Positions 52,266 to 61,020 of a stretch of DNA of 64,000 nt are shown here, in pieces. The stretch covers positions 744,001 to 808,000 of the forward strand of contig NZ_JAKENF010000002.1 in assembly GCF_021491355.1 (NCBI RefSeq), read 5' to 3'. Every line of letters starts with the position of its first letter. The first letter of the stretch is position 1. The stretch is from Alitabrizicola rongguiensis (GTDB lineage Bacteria > Pseudomonadota > Alphaproteobacteria > Rhodobacterales > Rhodobacteraceae). The position numbers were made by a program, and so were the translations under genes. A model generated the notes under the pieces. The model was not told the origin of the DNA, searched no databases, and saw only the letters and a program-made list of their open reading frames with translations.

Positions 52266-52625
52266 TCAGCCGATCAGCTCGTTGTACTCGTCCTCGTCCA
52301 TGAAGTCGTCGAGCACGGAGAGGTCGTCGAGCTTCATCTTGAAGAACCAGCCCGCGCCAAGCGGATCTTCGTTCACGAGGCCGGGATTGTCGGGCAGCTT
52401 CTCGTTGACCGCGACGATCTCGCCATCGACAGGCGCAAGGATGTCGGACGCGGCCTTGACGCTTTCGATCACGACGACCTCGTCGCCCTCGGCAACCATC
52501 GTCTCGGGTTCCGGAAGTTCGACGAAGACCACGTCCCCGAGCTGCGTCGCCGCGTGTTCGGTGATGCCGACGGTGACGAGATCGCCATCAACGCGCAACC
52601 ATTCGTGTTCCTTGGTGTATTTCAT
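52266..52625 (-). CDS. gcvH: glycine cleavage system H protein
   Basis: A 119-residue lipoyl carrier of normal length. Lys57 in VIESVKAASD is the lipoylation site, followed by the usual PVDGEIVAVNEKL hairpin and ending in DEYNELIG. It shuttles the aminomethyl intermediate between GcvP, GcvT and lipoamide dehydrogenase. It starts 7 bp after the gcvT stop and precedes the SRPBCC gene by 10 bp. Confidence 0.97.
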   Translation of the reverse strand: MKYTKEHEWLRVDGDLVTVGITEHAATQLGDVVFVELPEPETMVAEGDEVVVIESVKAASDILAPVDGEIVAVNEKLPDNPGLVNEDPLGAGWFFKMKLDDLSVLDDFMDEDEYNELIG

Positions 52626-52632
52626 CGGGTCC

Positions 52633-53766
52633 TCAGCGTTTGTAGGTGGAGGGTCGGAAAGGAAGATCGCAGACGGTCACCGGCAGGCGCTTGCCGCGCA
52701 CCTCGCCCTCAAGCCGCGTGCCGGACGCAGAAAGGGCAGCAGGGACGTAGCCCATGGCGATCGGTGCCTCGACCGAGGGACCGAAGCCGCCAGAGGTGAT
52801 GATGCCGATTTCCGTGTCACCGTTGTAAAGGACGGTACCGTCGCGCATCGGCGCGCGGCCCTCGGGCCGCAGGCCGACCCGGCAGCGATCCGGCCCGTCG
52901 GCCAGTTCGGTGAGGATCCGCTCGGCGCCAGGGAACCCGCCCGACCGCGCGCCACAGGTGCGGCGGCTCTTCTGGATCGCCCAGGCCAGCCCGGCCTCGA
53001 TAGGCGAGGTGGTCGTGTCGATGTCATGGCCGTAAAGGCACAGCCCCGCCTCGAGCCTCAGGCTGTCCCGCGCGCCAAGGCCGATCGGGGCCACGCCGGG
53101 TTCGGCCAGAAGCGTATCGGCGAACCGCCGAAGATGAGCGTTGGGCACCGAGATCTCGAACCCGTCCTCGCCGGTATAGCCGGACCTCGAGATCCAGAGT
53201 TCCGCCCCGGTCCAGTCGCGGGTCGCGACATCCATGAAGCGCATCGTCTCTATGCCCGGCAACAGCCGCGACAGCGCCCCTTCGGCATCTGGACCTTGCA
53301 GCGCGAGAAGACCGCGATCCGCGATCGGCATCACCTCGGCCACGGGGGACAGATGCGCCTTGAGATGTGCGATGTCCTCGGCCTTGCAGGCGGCATTGAC
53401 GACGACGAACAGATGGTCGCCCCGGTTGGCAAACATCAGATCGTCGAGAATTCCGCCGGTGGCGCTGGTCAGAAGGCCATAGCGCTGCCGCCCCTCTTGC
53501 AGACCCAGCACGTCGACCGGCATCAGCGCTTCGAAGCCCAGCATCAGCGACTGCATCCCGGCCTTGGGCCAGAGCACCACCTGCCCCATGTGGCTGACGT
53601 CGAAGAGACCTGCTGCGGATCGGGTATGGAGATGCTCCTTCAGCACGCCCATGGGATACTGAACCGGCATCTCGTAACCGGCAAAGGGCACCATCCTGGC
53701 GCCGAGCGAAACATGAAGATCATGGAGCGCGAGGCGCTTCAGGTCGGTCGTTTCAAGGTCGGCCAA
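52633..53766 (-). CDS. gcvT: aminomethyltransferase, glycine cleavage T protein
   Basis: A 377-residue GcvT. N-terminal LHDLHVSLGARMVPFAGYEMPVQY and DVSHMGQV are family hallmarks. Mid-protein SRSGYTGEDGFEISVP and the C-terminal barrel domain with GIITSGGFGPSVEAPIAMGYV complete the fold. It transfers the one-carbon unit to tetrahydrofolate and releases ammonia. The start is TTG 53766: AAGGGGGTGG sits about 6 bp upstream and no ATG is nearby. The frame stays open further upstream, but that part is the riboswitch. First gene of the operon. Confidence 0.95.
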   Translation of the reverse strand: MADLETTDLKRLALHDLHVSLGARMVPFAGYEMPVQYPMGVLKEHLHTRSAAGLFDVSHMGQVVLWPKAGMQSLMLGFEALMPVDVLGLQEGRQRYGLLTSATGGILDDLMFANRGDHLFVVVNAACKAEDIAHLKAHLSPVAEVMPIADRGLLALQGPDAEGALSRLLPGIETMRFMDVATRDWTGAELWISRSGYTGEDGFEISVPNAHLRRFADTLLAEPGVAPIGLGARDSLRLEAGLCLYGHDIDTTTSPIEAGLAWAIQKSRRTCGARSGGFPGAERILTELADGPDRCRVGLRPEGRAPMRDGTVLYNGDTEIGIITSGGFGPSVEAPIAMGYVPAALSASGTRLEGEVRGKRLPVTVCDLPFRPSTYKR

Positions 53767-53841
53767 TCGCCACCCCCTTGCTCCGTGCCGGCTCCTCGTT
53801 CCGGCATCGTCCGGACAGGCCAATCCCCGTCCCGCGATGCC

Positions 53842-54006
53842 CCCTCTGTCCCTTGCGCCTGAGATCGTTATCCCTTCGGCGCCCCGTTGCCGGGGTCTCT
53901 CCAGAGTGTCGTCGTCCGGTCGGTCCCTTGCGCCTGAGAGTTTACCGGGGCGGTTGCTCCTTCGGCACCACGCGCATTGGTTTCCCACTGCCCGCAGATT
54001 CTCCCG
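53842..54006 (-). promoter_or_regulatory. tandem glycine riboswitch controlling gcvT-gcvH-SRPBCC-gcvP
   Basis: On the minus strand two glycine aptamers follow each other in the leader of gcvT. Aptamer 1 has GGTGCCGAAGGAGCAA and AACTCTCAGGCGCAAGGGAC; aptamer 2 has GCGCCGAAGGGATAAC and ATCTCAGGCGCAAGGGACAG. These are the conserved core elements of the class. A 6-bp hairpin TGCCGG/CCGGCA (53786-53806) lies between aptamer 2 and the gcvT ribosome-binding site and is a candidate expression platform. Glycine binding is expected to turn the operon on. Apart from this, the non-coding stretch 53767-54167 holds only the hairpins listed below for gltX. Confidence 0.93.
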
Positions 54007-54066
54007 ATCCTGACGCTTCTTGGGTAGCGCGGCCACACGGCGGCTGGCAAGGGGAAAGCGAAGCGC

Positions 54067-54090
54067 GACGCTTTCGCAGACGAAAGCGTC
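54067..54090. terminator. perfect 10-bp hairpin between gltX and the riboswitch
   Basis: GACGCTTTCG (54067-54076), loop CAGA, CGAAAGCGTC (54081-54090). It lies beyond the gltX end and upstream of the riboswitch. Without a T-run it may be a second terminator for gltX or part of the gcv promoter region. Confidence 0.45.
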
Positions 54091-54106
54091 AAGGCTTCTT
54101 CTGTTG

Positions 54107-54126
54107 GAAAATACCCCGGGGGTAAA
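54107..54126 (-). terminator. short CCCCGGGG hairpin with T-tract after gltX
   Basis: On the minus strand TACCCCCGGGGTA is followed by TTTT, about 40 bp after the gltX stop. The stem is short, but the arrangement of GC palindrome and U-tract is that of an intrinsic terminator. Confidence 0.5.
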
Positions 54127-54144
54127 TGAACGCGCCAGCGTGCA

Positions 54145-54165
54145 GAGGGGGCAGACAGCCCCCTC
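54145..54165 (-). terminator. GC hairpin immediately after the gltX stop
   Basis: An 8-bp stem GAGGGGGC/GCCCCCTC (54145-54152 with 54158-54165), loop of 5 bases, begins 3 bp after the gltX TAA. It has no T-run and probably acts with the following CCCCGGGG element. Confidence 0.5.
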
Positions 54166-54167
54166 CC

Positions 54168-55496
54168 TTACGCCGGCAGGCGTACTTTCTGCAGAAGCGG
54201 CATCAGGTCTGCCATCTCGGGCCCGGCATCACGGCCGGTCAGCGCCCGGCGCAGCGGACGGTAAAGGCCCTTGCCCTTGCGTCCCGTCGCGTCCTTCACC
54301 ACATTGGTCCATTCGCCCCAGGTGGCAGCGGTCCACGGCTTCGGCGGCAACATCGACAGCGCCTGTTTCACAAAGTCCGCATCCTCGGCATCGACCAGCG
54401 GCTCGGCACCGTTGGCGATCAGGTCCCACCAGCCGGCAAGATCGGCGCGGGTGGTGATGTTGTCCTTGGCGACGGCCCAGAAGGCAGGTGCGATGTCGTC
54501 CGGCACGCCGAGCGCGCGGATCGTCCCGGCCATGTCGGCATGGGTCCGGGTCTGAAGATGATGATGCGTCAGAGGGAAAAGGTCCTCGGCGTCGAACTTG
54601 GTCGGCGAGGCGCCGAACGACGACAGGTCGAACCCGTCGATCAGGTCCTGATGCGAGCGGGCCAATTCAACCGGTTTCGACGATCCGAGCCGCGCCATCA
54701 GCGACAGGAGCGCCATCGGCTCCACCCCGGCCGCACGCAGGTCGCGAAGCGACAGTGTGCCAAGCCGCTTGGAGAGCTCCTCGCCCTTGGCCCCGGTCAG
54801 CAGCGAATGGTGGGCAAAGGCCGGCGGCGTGCCGCCCAGGGCCTCCATGATCTGGATCTGGGTCGCGGTATTCGTCACATGGTCTGCACCGCGCACGATC
54901 GAGGTCACGCCCATGTCGATGTCATCGACCGAGGAGGCGAAGGTATAAAGAATCTGACCGTCGGCGCGGATCAGCACCGGGTCCGAGACCGAGGCCGCGT
55001 CGATCGAGATCGGGCCGAGAATGCCATCGTTCCATTCGATGCGGGTCTGGTTCAGCAGGAACCGCCAGTAGCCCTGACGCCCCTCTTCGCGGAAATGCGC
55101 CTTGTCGGTTTCGCTGAGGTTCAGCGCGGCACGGTCATAGACCGGCGGCTTGCCCATGTTCAAAAGCTTCTTGCGCTTGAGATCCAGCTCGACCGGCGTC
55201 TCGAAGCATTCATAGAACCGGCCCGCAGCGCGCAGTTGGTCGGCCGCCTCGCGGTAACGGTCAAAGCGCAGCGACTGCTTCTCGATCCGGTCCCAGGTCA
55301 GGCCGAGCCATTCGAGATCCTCCATGATCCCATCGGCATATTCCTGCTTCGAGCGTTCCTGATCGGTGTCGTCCAGACGCAGGATGAAGGTGCCGCCGGC
55401 CTTGCGGGCGATCATCCAGTTCATCAGCGCGGTGCGCAGGTTTCCGACGTGAATATAGCCGGTGGGCGACGGGGCGAAGCGGGTGACGGTGGTCAT
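54168..55496 (-). CDS. gltX: glutamate--tRNA ligase
   Basis: A 442-residue class I glutamyl-tRNA synthetase. The start MTTVTRFAPSPTGYIHVGNL contains the HIGH-type motif, the zinc-region/insert has WRFLLNQTRIEWNDG, and the KMSKS-type motif reads ELSKRLG near residue 240. A C-terminal helical anticodon-binding domain follows. ATG 55496 has AGGAGA about 6 bp upstream; an in-frame extension to 55616 is rejected because homology starts at residue 1. Alphaproteobacteria often have two GluRS copies with different tRNA preference; which one this is cannot be decided here. Confidence 0.95.
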   Translation of the reverse strand: MTTVTRFAPSPTGYIHVGNLRTALMNWMIARKAGGTFILRLDDTDQERSKQEYADGIMEDLEWLGLTWDRIEKQSLRFDRYREAADQLRAAGRFYECFETPVELDLKRKKLLNMGKPPVYDRAALNLSETDKAHFREEGRQGYWRFLLNQTRIEWNDGILGPISIDAASVSDPVLIRADGQILYTFASSVDDIDMGVTSIVRGADHVTNTATQIQIMEALGGTPPAFAHHSLLTGAKGEELSKRLGTLSLRDLRAAGVEPMALLSLMARLGSSKPVELARSHQDLIDGFDLSSFGASPTKFDAEDLFPLTHHHLQTRTHADMAGTIRALGVPDDIAPAFWAVAKDNITTRADLAGWWDLIANGAEPLVDAEDADFVKQALSMLPPKPWTAATWGEWTNVVKDATGRKGKGLYRPLRRALTGRDAGPEMADLMPLLQKVRLPA

Positions 55497-55651
55497 GGGT
55501 CTCTCCTGAACCCGCCTGCTTTTCCACAAGGGAGGCGTTTTGTCCAGTTGTGTGCCGCCATGCATCCCGAGCAGGACAGACCGGCACGGCTGTCCGGAGC
55601 GGGGACTGGCGGTCATTGCGGCCCCTGCGCCAGACGCCTATCCTGCGTTCC

Positions 55652-56062
55652 ATGACCCTTGACCCTCATGACCTGACGGCCCCCGACCTCGACCAGATCG
55701 AGTCATTGGCCCGGGCTGCCATCGACCAGTTGCCCGAACCCTTCGTCGCCGCGGCGCGAGAGGTCGGCCTGCGCGTCGTCGACTTTGCCCCCGATGACAT
55801 CCTCGAGGAGATGGGTCTGAGCGACCCCTTCGAACTGACAGGCCTCTATGACGGAATTCCGATGACCGAGAAATCAGTCATGGACCAGCCGACGCGACCC
55901 GACACGATCTGGCTCTTCCGCCGACCGATCCTCGATGAATGGTGCGAACGCGGTGATGTCGCGCTTGGCGATCTGGTGGCGCATGTGACGGTGCACGAAT
56001 TTGCCCATCACTTCGGCTGGAGCGACGAGCAGATCGCGGCCATTGATCCGTGGTGGGAATGA
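55652..56062 (+). CDS. zincin-like metallopeptidase family protein
   Basis: This 136-residue protein belongs to the short bacterial zincin-like (possibly MMP-like) family. The motif HEFAHHFGWSD gives HExxH at residues 115-119 and a third acidic ligand, Asp125. The central GLYDGIPMTEKSV and WLFRRPILDEW match the family pattern. ATG 55652 was chosen for the MTLDPHDLTAPDL start; upstream in-frame sequence is antisense to the gltX leader. Proteolysis has not been shown for this family. It stands alone, divergent from gltX. Confidence 0.87.
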   Translation: MTLDPHDLTAPDLDQIESLARAAIDQLPEPFVAAAREVGLRVVDFAPDDILEEMGLSDPFELTGLYDGIPMTEKSVMDQPTRPDTIWLFRRPILDEWCERGDVALGDLVAHVTVHEFAHHFGWSDEQIAAIDPWWE

Positions 56063-56155
56063 TCCGGCGATATCGCGCGCGATGACGTATCCGTGACTGG
56101 CGGGACCCAGACGACGCACTAGCCTTTGCCCCAGTCCAGCAAAAGGAGTGCACAG

Positions 56156-57088
56156 ATGCCCATCACGAGGTTGTCCCGCCGCAGCGCCCTGGTTGCCGCC
56201 GCCGCCCTGCCGATCGCCGCAACCTTTCGTCCGGCTCCTGCCCGCGCCGCGGCCGAGATGAAGGGTAGCGCCGCGCCAACCTTCAATCGCTTCAAGCTGG
56301 GCGACATGGAGGTGACGGCACTTCTGGCCGGGACCCGCACGATCGAGAAGCCGAACGAGACTTTCGGCCTGAACGTTCCGGCGGAAGAATTCGCGGCGGT
56401 TTCGGCAGCCGCGTTTCTGCCGACTGACAAGGCGCAATCCTTCTTCACACCGACGCTGGTCAACACCGGCAAGGAACTCGTCCTTTTCGATACAGGCGTT
56501 GCGTCCGAGGGCGTGACGGCAGCCCTTGCCGCCGCAGGTTACACGCCTGATCAGGTCGATATCGTCGTGCTCACCCACATGCACCCCGACCATATCGGCG
56601 GGCTGATGGCGAATGGCACCCCTACCTTCACGAATGCGCGCTACGTGACCGGCAGCGCCGAGCACAATTTCTGGTCCGGCAAACCGAGCGAGGCTTTCAC
56701 AGCCAATGTCGTTCCCCTGAACGACAAGATCACCTTCCTAGACGATGGCGGCAGCGTGGCCGGCGGGATCACCTCGAAGCTGGCTGCCGGCCACACGCCC
56801 GGGCACATGGTCTATCTGATCGAAAGCAACGGCCAAACGCTGGCCATCACTGCCGATACGGCCAACCACTATGTCTGGTCGCTGGCCCATCCCGACTGGG
56901 AAGTTCGTTTTGACGCCGACAAGGCCAAGGCCGCCGAAAGCCGCAGGGCCGTGTTCGGCATGCTGGCAGCGGATCGTATTCCGTTCATCGGCTATCACAT
57001 GCCCTTCCCGGCCATGGGGTTTGTCGAGGCGGATGGGAACGGCTTCCGCTACGTTCCTGTCAGCTATCAGATGATGTTGGCCGGCTGA
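56156..57088 (+). CDS. Tat-exported metallo-beta-lactamase-fold hydrolase
   Basis: A 310-residue MBL-fold protein. The N-terminus has a twin-arginine signal, RLSRRSALVAAAALP, with cleavage after ARA near residue 31. Metal ligands are in order: LTHMHPDHIGG (HxHxDH), AGHTPGH, ITADTANH and the late His in GYHMPFP. Tat export implies folding with metal in the cytoplasm and activity in the periplasm. AAAAGGAG lies before the ATG. Substrate is open: lactonase-like, glyoxalase-II-like and quinoprotein-relay-like proteins share this layout. It is followed by pfkB 71 bp later on the same strand. Confidence 0.88.
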   Translation: MPITRLSRRSALVAAAALPIAATFRPAPARAAAEMKGSAAPTFNRFKLGDMEVTALLAGTRTIEKPNETFGLNVPAEEFAAVSAAAFLPTDKAQSFFTPTLVNTGKELVLFDTGVASEGVTAALAAAGYTPDQVDIVVLTHMHPDHIGGLMANGTPTFTNARYVTGSAEHNFWSGKPSEAFTANVVPLNDKITFLDDGGSVAGGITSKLAAGHTPGHMVYLIESNGQTLAITADTANHYVWSLAHPDWEVRFDADKAKAAESRRAVFGMLAADRIPFIGYHMPFPAMGFVEADGNGFRYVPVSYQMMLAG

Positions 57089-57159
57089 TCGAGGCGGGCG
57101 CGCATTGCCGATGCCTCCGGCCTCTGGCAGGCTGGTCGCGTTGAGTGAAAGGCGCGCCC

Positions 57160-58119
57160 ATGACCACCCCGATCCTTACCGTCACGCTGAACCCTGCGCT
57201 CGACCTCGCAACGCATGTTGGCGATGTCATTCCCGGCCACAAGCTGCGCTGCACCGCGCCACGGCTTGATCCCGGCGGCGGGGGCATCAATGTCAGCCGG
57301 GCCATCCGCAGGCTGGGCGGATCGAGCCTGTGCTTCGTCGCACTTGCGGGCGGCACCGGCGCGCAGGTTGCGGAATTCCTGCATGGCGAAGGGATCACCA
57401 TCGTCACTTTCCCTGGCCCCGGCGAAACGCGGCAGAGCCTGACGGTGAACGAGGACAAGACCGGCCTGCAGTACCGCTTCATGCTGCCTGGCACGCCTTG
57501 GGACGCCTCGCGGATCGAGGCGGCGGAACGCGCCCTGTCTGACGCAGCACCGCTGACCGGAACCATCGTGATCAGCGGCAGTCAGCCACCCGGCCTGCCC
57601 ATTGACTTTGCCGCGCGCCTTGCCGCCGATCTGGACGCGCGTTCAGACAGCAAGGCCAGGCTTGTGACCGACACATCCGGCGCATCGCTGGCCCATATCG
57701 CCAACGGTCCGCCGACAGGAATCGACCTTCTGCGCATGGATCAGGAGGAAGCAGAGGAGTTGACGGGCCACAAGCTGATCACGGCGGGCCAGACCGCCGA
57801 CTTCGCGGAGGGTCTGATTGCGCGCGGGTCTGCCCGGCGCGTGATCGTGGCCCGCGGGGCAGACGGGTCGGTCCTGGTCGGCCCCGGCCTGCGGGTGTCG
57901 GTCAGGCCGCCGAAGGTCGAGGTGCGCAGCAAGGTCGGAGCCGGCGACAGTTTCGTGGCAGGATTTGTCCTGGCGGAAGCGCGGGGGGCCTCGCCCGCGG
58001 AAGCTCTGGCCCGCGGCGTCTCTGCCGCCGCGGCCGCCGTGATGACCGAGGGGACAGAGCTTTGCCGCCGCGAGGATGCCGAAGAGATTTTCCGCGGCTG
58101 CGAGACAGAGTTCGTCTGA
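57160..58119 (+). CDS. pfkB: 6-phosphofructokinase of the PfkB (ribokinase) family
   Basis: A 319-residue PfkB-family kinase. TVTLNPALDLATHV opens the protein and HKLRCTAPRLDPGGGGINVSRAI is close to Escherichia coli Pfk-2. The catalytic base Asp (about 263) lies in KVGAGDSFVAGF. It would phosphorylate a sugar phosphate with ATP; fructose 6-phosphate is favoured, fructose 1-phosphate or tagatose 6-phosphate are alternatives in this family. ATG 57160 is preferred over an in-frame start five codons upstream. The gene converges on the EEP hydrolase with a hairpin over both stops. Confidence 0.87.
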   Translation: MTTPILTVTLNPALDLATHVGDVIPGHKLRCTAPRLDPGGGGINVSRAIRRLGGSSLCFVALAGGTGAQVAEFLHGEGITIVTFPGPGETRQSLTVNEDKTGLQYRFMLPGTPWDASRIEAAERALSDAAPLTGTIVISGSQPPGLPIDFAARLAADLDARSDSKARLVTDTSGASLAHIANGPPTGIDLLRMDQEEAEELTGHKLITAGQTADFAEGLIARGSARRVIVARGADGSVLVGPGLRVSVRPPKVEVRSKVGAGDSFVAGFVLAEARGASPAEALARGVSAAAAAVMTEGTELCRREDAEEIFRGCETEFV

Positions 58120-58135
58120 AGGCTCAGAACTTCAG
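58116..58135. terminator. hairpin over the pfkB / EEP-hydrolase stop codons
   Basis: CTGAAG (58116-58121) pairs with CTTCAG (58130-58135). The pfkB TGA lies in the left arm and the TGA of the convergent gene in the 8-base loop. Confidence 0.4.
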
Positions 58136-59083
58136 TTCGGCAACGACCGCGCGGTGGTCCGAGGGCCAGGGCATCACCTTGATGTCGCTGCGGGGGCCAT
58201 CTTCGCCCACGATCGCGGCATCGGTGACGGTCAGGCCGTCGCCCTTCACCAGGATGAAGTCGATGCGGTCGGGATGGTCGTCAGCCGCCTTCTCGTCATA
58301 GCGCGGCGTCCAGGTGAAGGCAGGCTTGGCCACCGGATCGGGCCAGATCGCGCGATAGGCGTCGATGAAGCCCTGTGAGGTCAGGCGGCGGGTCGTCGGC
58401 CAGTCGACCTTCACCGGTTGCTGGCCGGCGGCAACGGCCGCGTCGGTCCAGTCGAGACCAGAGGGTTCGTTGAAATCGCCGGTGACGATGATCGCCGCCG
58501 CATCCTTGACCGATTTCATGTCCTCTGCCAGCAGATCCATCGCCGGGCCACGGGTCTCCTCGGCGAACTTGATCGCCTCTGCCTCGGTCTTGATGAAGGG
58601 CGCGGGACCGTATTCGATGCCCAGCAGCTGGTAGGGCTGATAAGGCTCGTCGTCGTGGTGGATGTTGAACATCCAGACAGTCTTGCCATCCACGTCAATC
58701 GGCATCCCCAGGTCATGCGGCGTGGCCGGCCCGATCGGATAGCGCGAGATCACCGCATTCGCCCAGAGCGCAACATTCTGCTGCGACTGGTCGTAGTAGT
58801 GCCAGCCGAGCGCCTTTGCGATCTCGGCGGCTACGCTCGGCCCCGTCGCCACGCAATCGGTCGCCGTGCAGGGATCGGGCTCGACCTTCGTTTCCTGGAC
58901 TCCGACGATATCGGCACCGGCGGCCTTGATCGCCGCGACGGTTTCCTCGACCCCCTTCCCCTCGTTCGCGCCCCCGCCCCAGATGTTGTAGGACATCACC
59001 CGCAGTGTGGTCTCGGCCGAGACCGGAAGGGCCGAGAGAAGCAAGGCAGGCAGGACAAGACGCGCGACGCGCAGGGCATTCAT
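58124..59083 (-). CDS. secreted endonuclease/exonuclease/phosphatase-fold hydrolase
   Basis: A 319-residue EEP-superfamily enzyme with a signal peptide (about 1-23, ending PVSA). Catalytic elements appear in order: SYNIWGG (Asn), VQETKVEPD (Glu), FNIHHDDEP, TGDFNEPSGLDW, HPDRIDFIL and the terminal SDHRAV. Two cysteines in CTATDC may form a disulfide, fitting export. Possible substrates are phosphoesters in nucleic acids, inositol phosphates or lipids; nothing selects among them. GGGGGAG precedes the ATG. It lies 72 bp after the end of nadE on the same strand. Confidence 0.87.
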   Translation of the reverse strand: MNALRVARLVLPALLLSALPVSAETTLRVMSYNIWGGGANEGKGVEETVAAIKAAGADIVGVQETKVEPDPCTATDCVATGPSVAAEIAKALGWHYYDQSQQNVALWANAVISRYPIGPATPHDLGMPIDVDGKTVWMFNIHHDDEPYQPYQLLGIEYGPAPFIKTEAEAIKFAEETRGPAMDLLAEDMKSVKDAAAIIVTGDFNEPSGLDWTDAAVAAGQQPVKVDWPTTRRLTSQGFIDAYRAIWPDPVAKPAFTWTPRYDEKAADDHPDRIDFILVKGDGLTVTDAAIVGEDGPRSDIKVMPWPSDHRAVVAELKF

Positions 59084-59155
59084 GGCAAAGCTCCCCCGAG
59101 GATTGGATGGCCCGATGATTAGCGATCTGCCATCACGAATCCATGACGTTCGCGC

Positions 59156-60814
59156 CTATCCCTCATCCCGCCACCGGTTCACGATCGGATAGCGGCGGTC
59201 GAGCCAGAAGGCACGTTGGGTCAGGCGGACGCCGGGGGCGGACTGGAAGCGCTTGTATTCGCTGATGTAAAGCAGGTGCTCGACCTTCTTCACCGTCGCG
59301 CGGTCGTAGCCCTTGGCGACGAGTTCGGACACCGACTCCTCGCGGTCCACCAGCCCTTCGAGGATGCCGTCCAGCACCGGATAGGGCGGCAGGCTGTCCT
59401 CGTCTTTCTGGTCGGGGCGCAGTTCGGCTGAGGGCGGCTTGTCGATGACGCGGGGCGGAATCATCTCGCCCGCCGGGGCCATCATCCACGGGCGGTGGTT
59501 CTCGTTCCGCCAGCGGCACATGGAAAAGACCCGGGTCTTGTACAGGTCCTTGATCGGGTTGTAGCCACCGTTCATGTCGCCGTAGATCGTGCAGTAGCCG
59601 ACCGCGACCTCGGACTTATTGCCGGTGGTCAGAAGCATCTCGCCGAACTTGTTCGACAAGGCCATCAGCAGAAGGCCGCGCAGACGGGACTGGACGTTCT
59701 CCTCGGTGATGCCAGCTTGAGTTCCCGCGAACAGCGGCGCCAGCGCCTCGCCAACCGCCGCCTGCGCGCCCGAGATCGGCACGGTGTCCAGCCGGCAGCC
59801 GAGATTGCGCGCGACCTCGCCTGCGTCCTGAAGGGAATGCTCCGAGGTATAGGCCGAGGGCAGCATCACGCAGCGCACATTCTCCGGACCGATCGCGTCG
59901 GCGGCGATGGTGGCGACGATGGCGCTGTCGATGCCGCCGGAGAGGCCGAGCAGCACCTTCTTGAACCCGGACTTGGCGAGGTAGTCGCGCAGGCCCAGAA
60001 CCATCGCATGGTAATCGGCCTCATGGCCCGTCGGCAGGGTGGCAAGCTCGCCCTGACGGGCCCGCCAGCCATCCTCGGTCCGCTCGAAATCGACATGGGC
60101 GACCGCTTCGTCGAACTGCGGCAGTTGCAGCGCCATCCGCCCGCCGGGGTTGAGCACGAAGGTCGTGCCGTCGAAGACCTGATCGTCCTGTCCGCCGACC
60201 ATGTTAAGGTAGACGAGCGGCAGACCGGTCTCGACCACACGGGCAACCATCAGGTTCATCCGGACATTGGGCTTGCCGCGATGGTAGGGCGAACCGTTCG
60301 GCACGAACAGGATCTCGGCCCCGGTCTCGGCCAGCGTCTCGCAGACATCGGGGTGCCAGGCGTCCTCGCAGATCGGGATGCCGACGCGGACCCCTCCGAT
60401 CCGGACAGGCCCCGAAACATCGGCCGAGACGAACACGCGCTTTTCGTCGAAGACATCGGAATTGGGCAGGTGGTGCTTCAGGATGGTCGCAGCAATCCGG
60501 CCGCCCTGCAGGATGTAATAGGCGTTGTAGAGGCGGCTCGCCTCGCGATGCGGGGCGCCAATCCCGATCGCCGGACCATCCGCGCAGTCGCGGGCCAGAG
60601 CTTCGATCGTGGCGCGGGCCGCATCGACGAAGGCCGGCTTCATCACGAGGTCCTGGGTCTGGTAGCCGGTCAGGAACATCTCGGTGAACCCGACCATGTC
60701 GGCGCCCGCCTCCTTTGCCGTCTGCCAGACGGACTTGGCCTTCGTGGCATTGGCAGCGAAATCGCCAAGGACCGGGTTCAGCTGCGCCAGCGTCAGACGG
60801 AAGGTCTTGGCCAT
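59156..60814 (-). CDS. nadE: glutamine-dependent NAD+ synthetase
   Basis: A 552-residue two-domain NadE. The N-terminal nitrilase-type amidotransferase domain (about 1-255) has Glu in GFTEMFLTGY, Lys in ILKHHLPN and nucleophile Cys149 in IPICEDAW. The C-terminal synthetase domain has the P-loop GLSGGIDSAI (about 289-298), GNKSEVAVGYCTIYGDMNGG and an ending WLDRRYPIVNRW. It makes NAD+ from deamido-NAD+, glutamine and ATP. ATG 60814 is used since the nitrilase strand begins there; the longer frame to 61030 runs through the divergent MORN-gene leader. Confidence 0.96.
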   Translation of the reverse strand: MAKTFRLTLAQLNPVLGDFAANATKAKSVWQTAKEAGADMVGFTEMFLTGYQTQDLVMKPAFVDAARATIEALARDCADGPAIGIGAPHREASRLYNAYYILQGGRIAATILKHHLPNSDVFDEKRVFVSADVSGPVRIGGVRVGIPICEDAWHPDVCETLAETGAEILFVPNGSPYHRGKPNVRMNLMVARVVETGLPLVYLNMVGGQDDQVFDGTTFVLNPGGRMALQLPQFDEAVAHVDFERTEDGWRARQGELATLPTGHEADYHAMVLGLRDYLAKSGFKKVLLGLSGGIDSAIVATIAADAIGPENVRCVMLPSAYTSEHSLQDAGEVARNLGCRLDTVPISGAQAAVGEALAPLFAGTQAGITEENVQSRLRGLLLMALSNKFGEMLLTTGNKSEVAVGYCTIYGDMNGGYNPIKDLYKTRVFSMCRWRNENHRPWMMAPAGEMIPPRVIDKPPSAELRPDQKDEDSLPPYPVLDGILEGLVDREESVSELVAKGYDRATVKKVEHLLYISEYKRFQSAPGVRLTQRAFWLDRRYPIVNRWRDEG

Positions 60815-61020
60815 CGGAAACTCCTTGCGCCGCCCGCTCGCGGCATCGTGTTCGCGTTCTAGCAGACTGACGCGCGAGGAAAAGCCGAAGCAGGCGCGCG
60901 GCTGCCGTCCTTCCCTTGTCACACCGGGTGGCTGCCGGTAACTTGCCGCAAAAGTCAGCGTCGGAACGGATTCCGCCGCTGTGGGTGTTTGTTTTTCCGA
61001 TCCCAGGCAGGAGGCGCGAC

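Noticed and set aside
53767-54036. N-terminal extension of GcvT through the leader.
   Set aside because: The sequence is the tandem glycine riboswitch; a TTG with a strong Shine-Dalgarno at 53766 begins the conserved protein.
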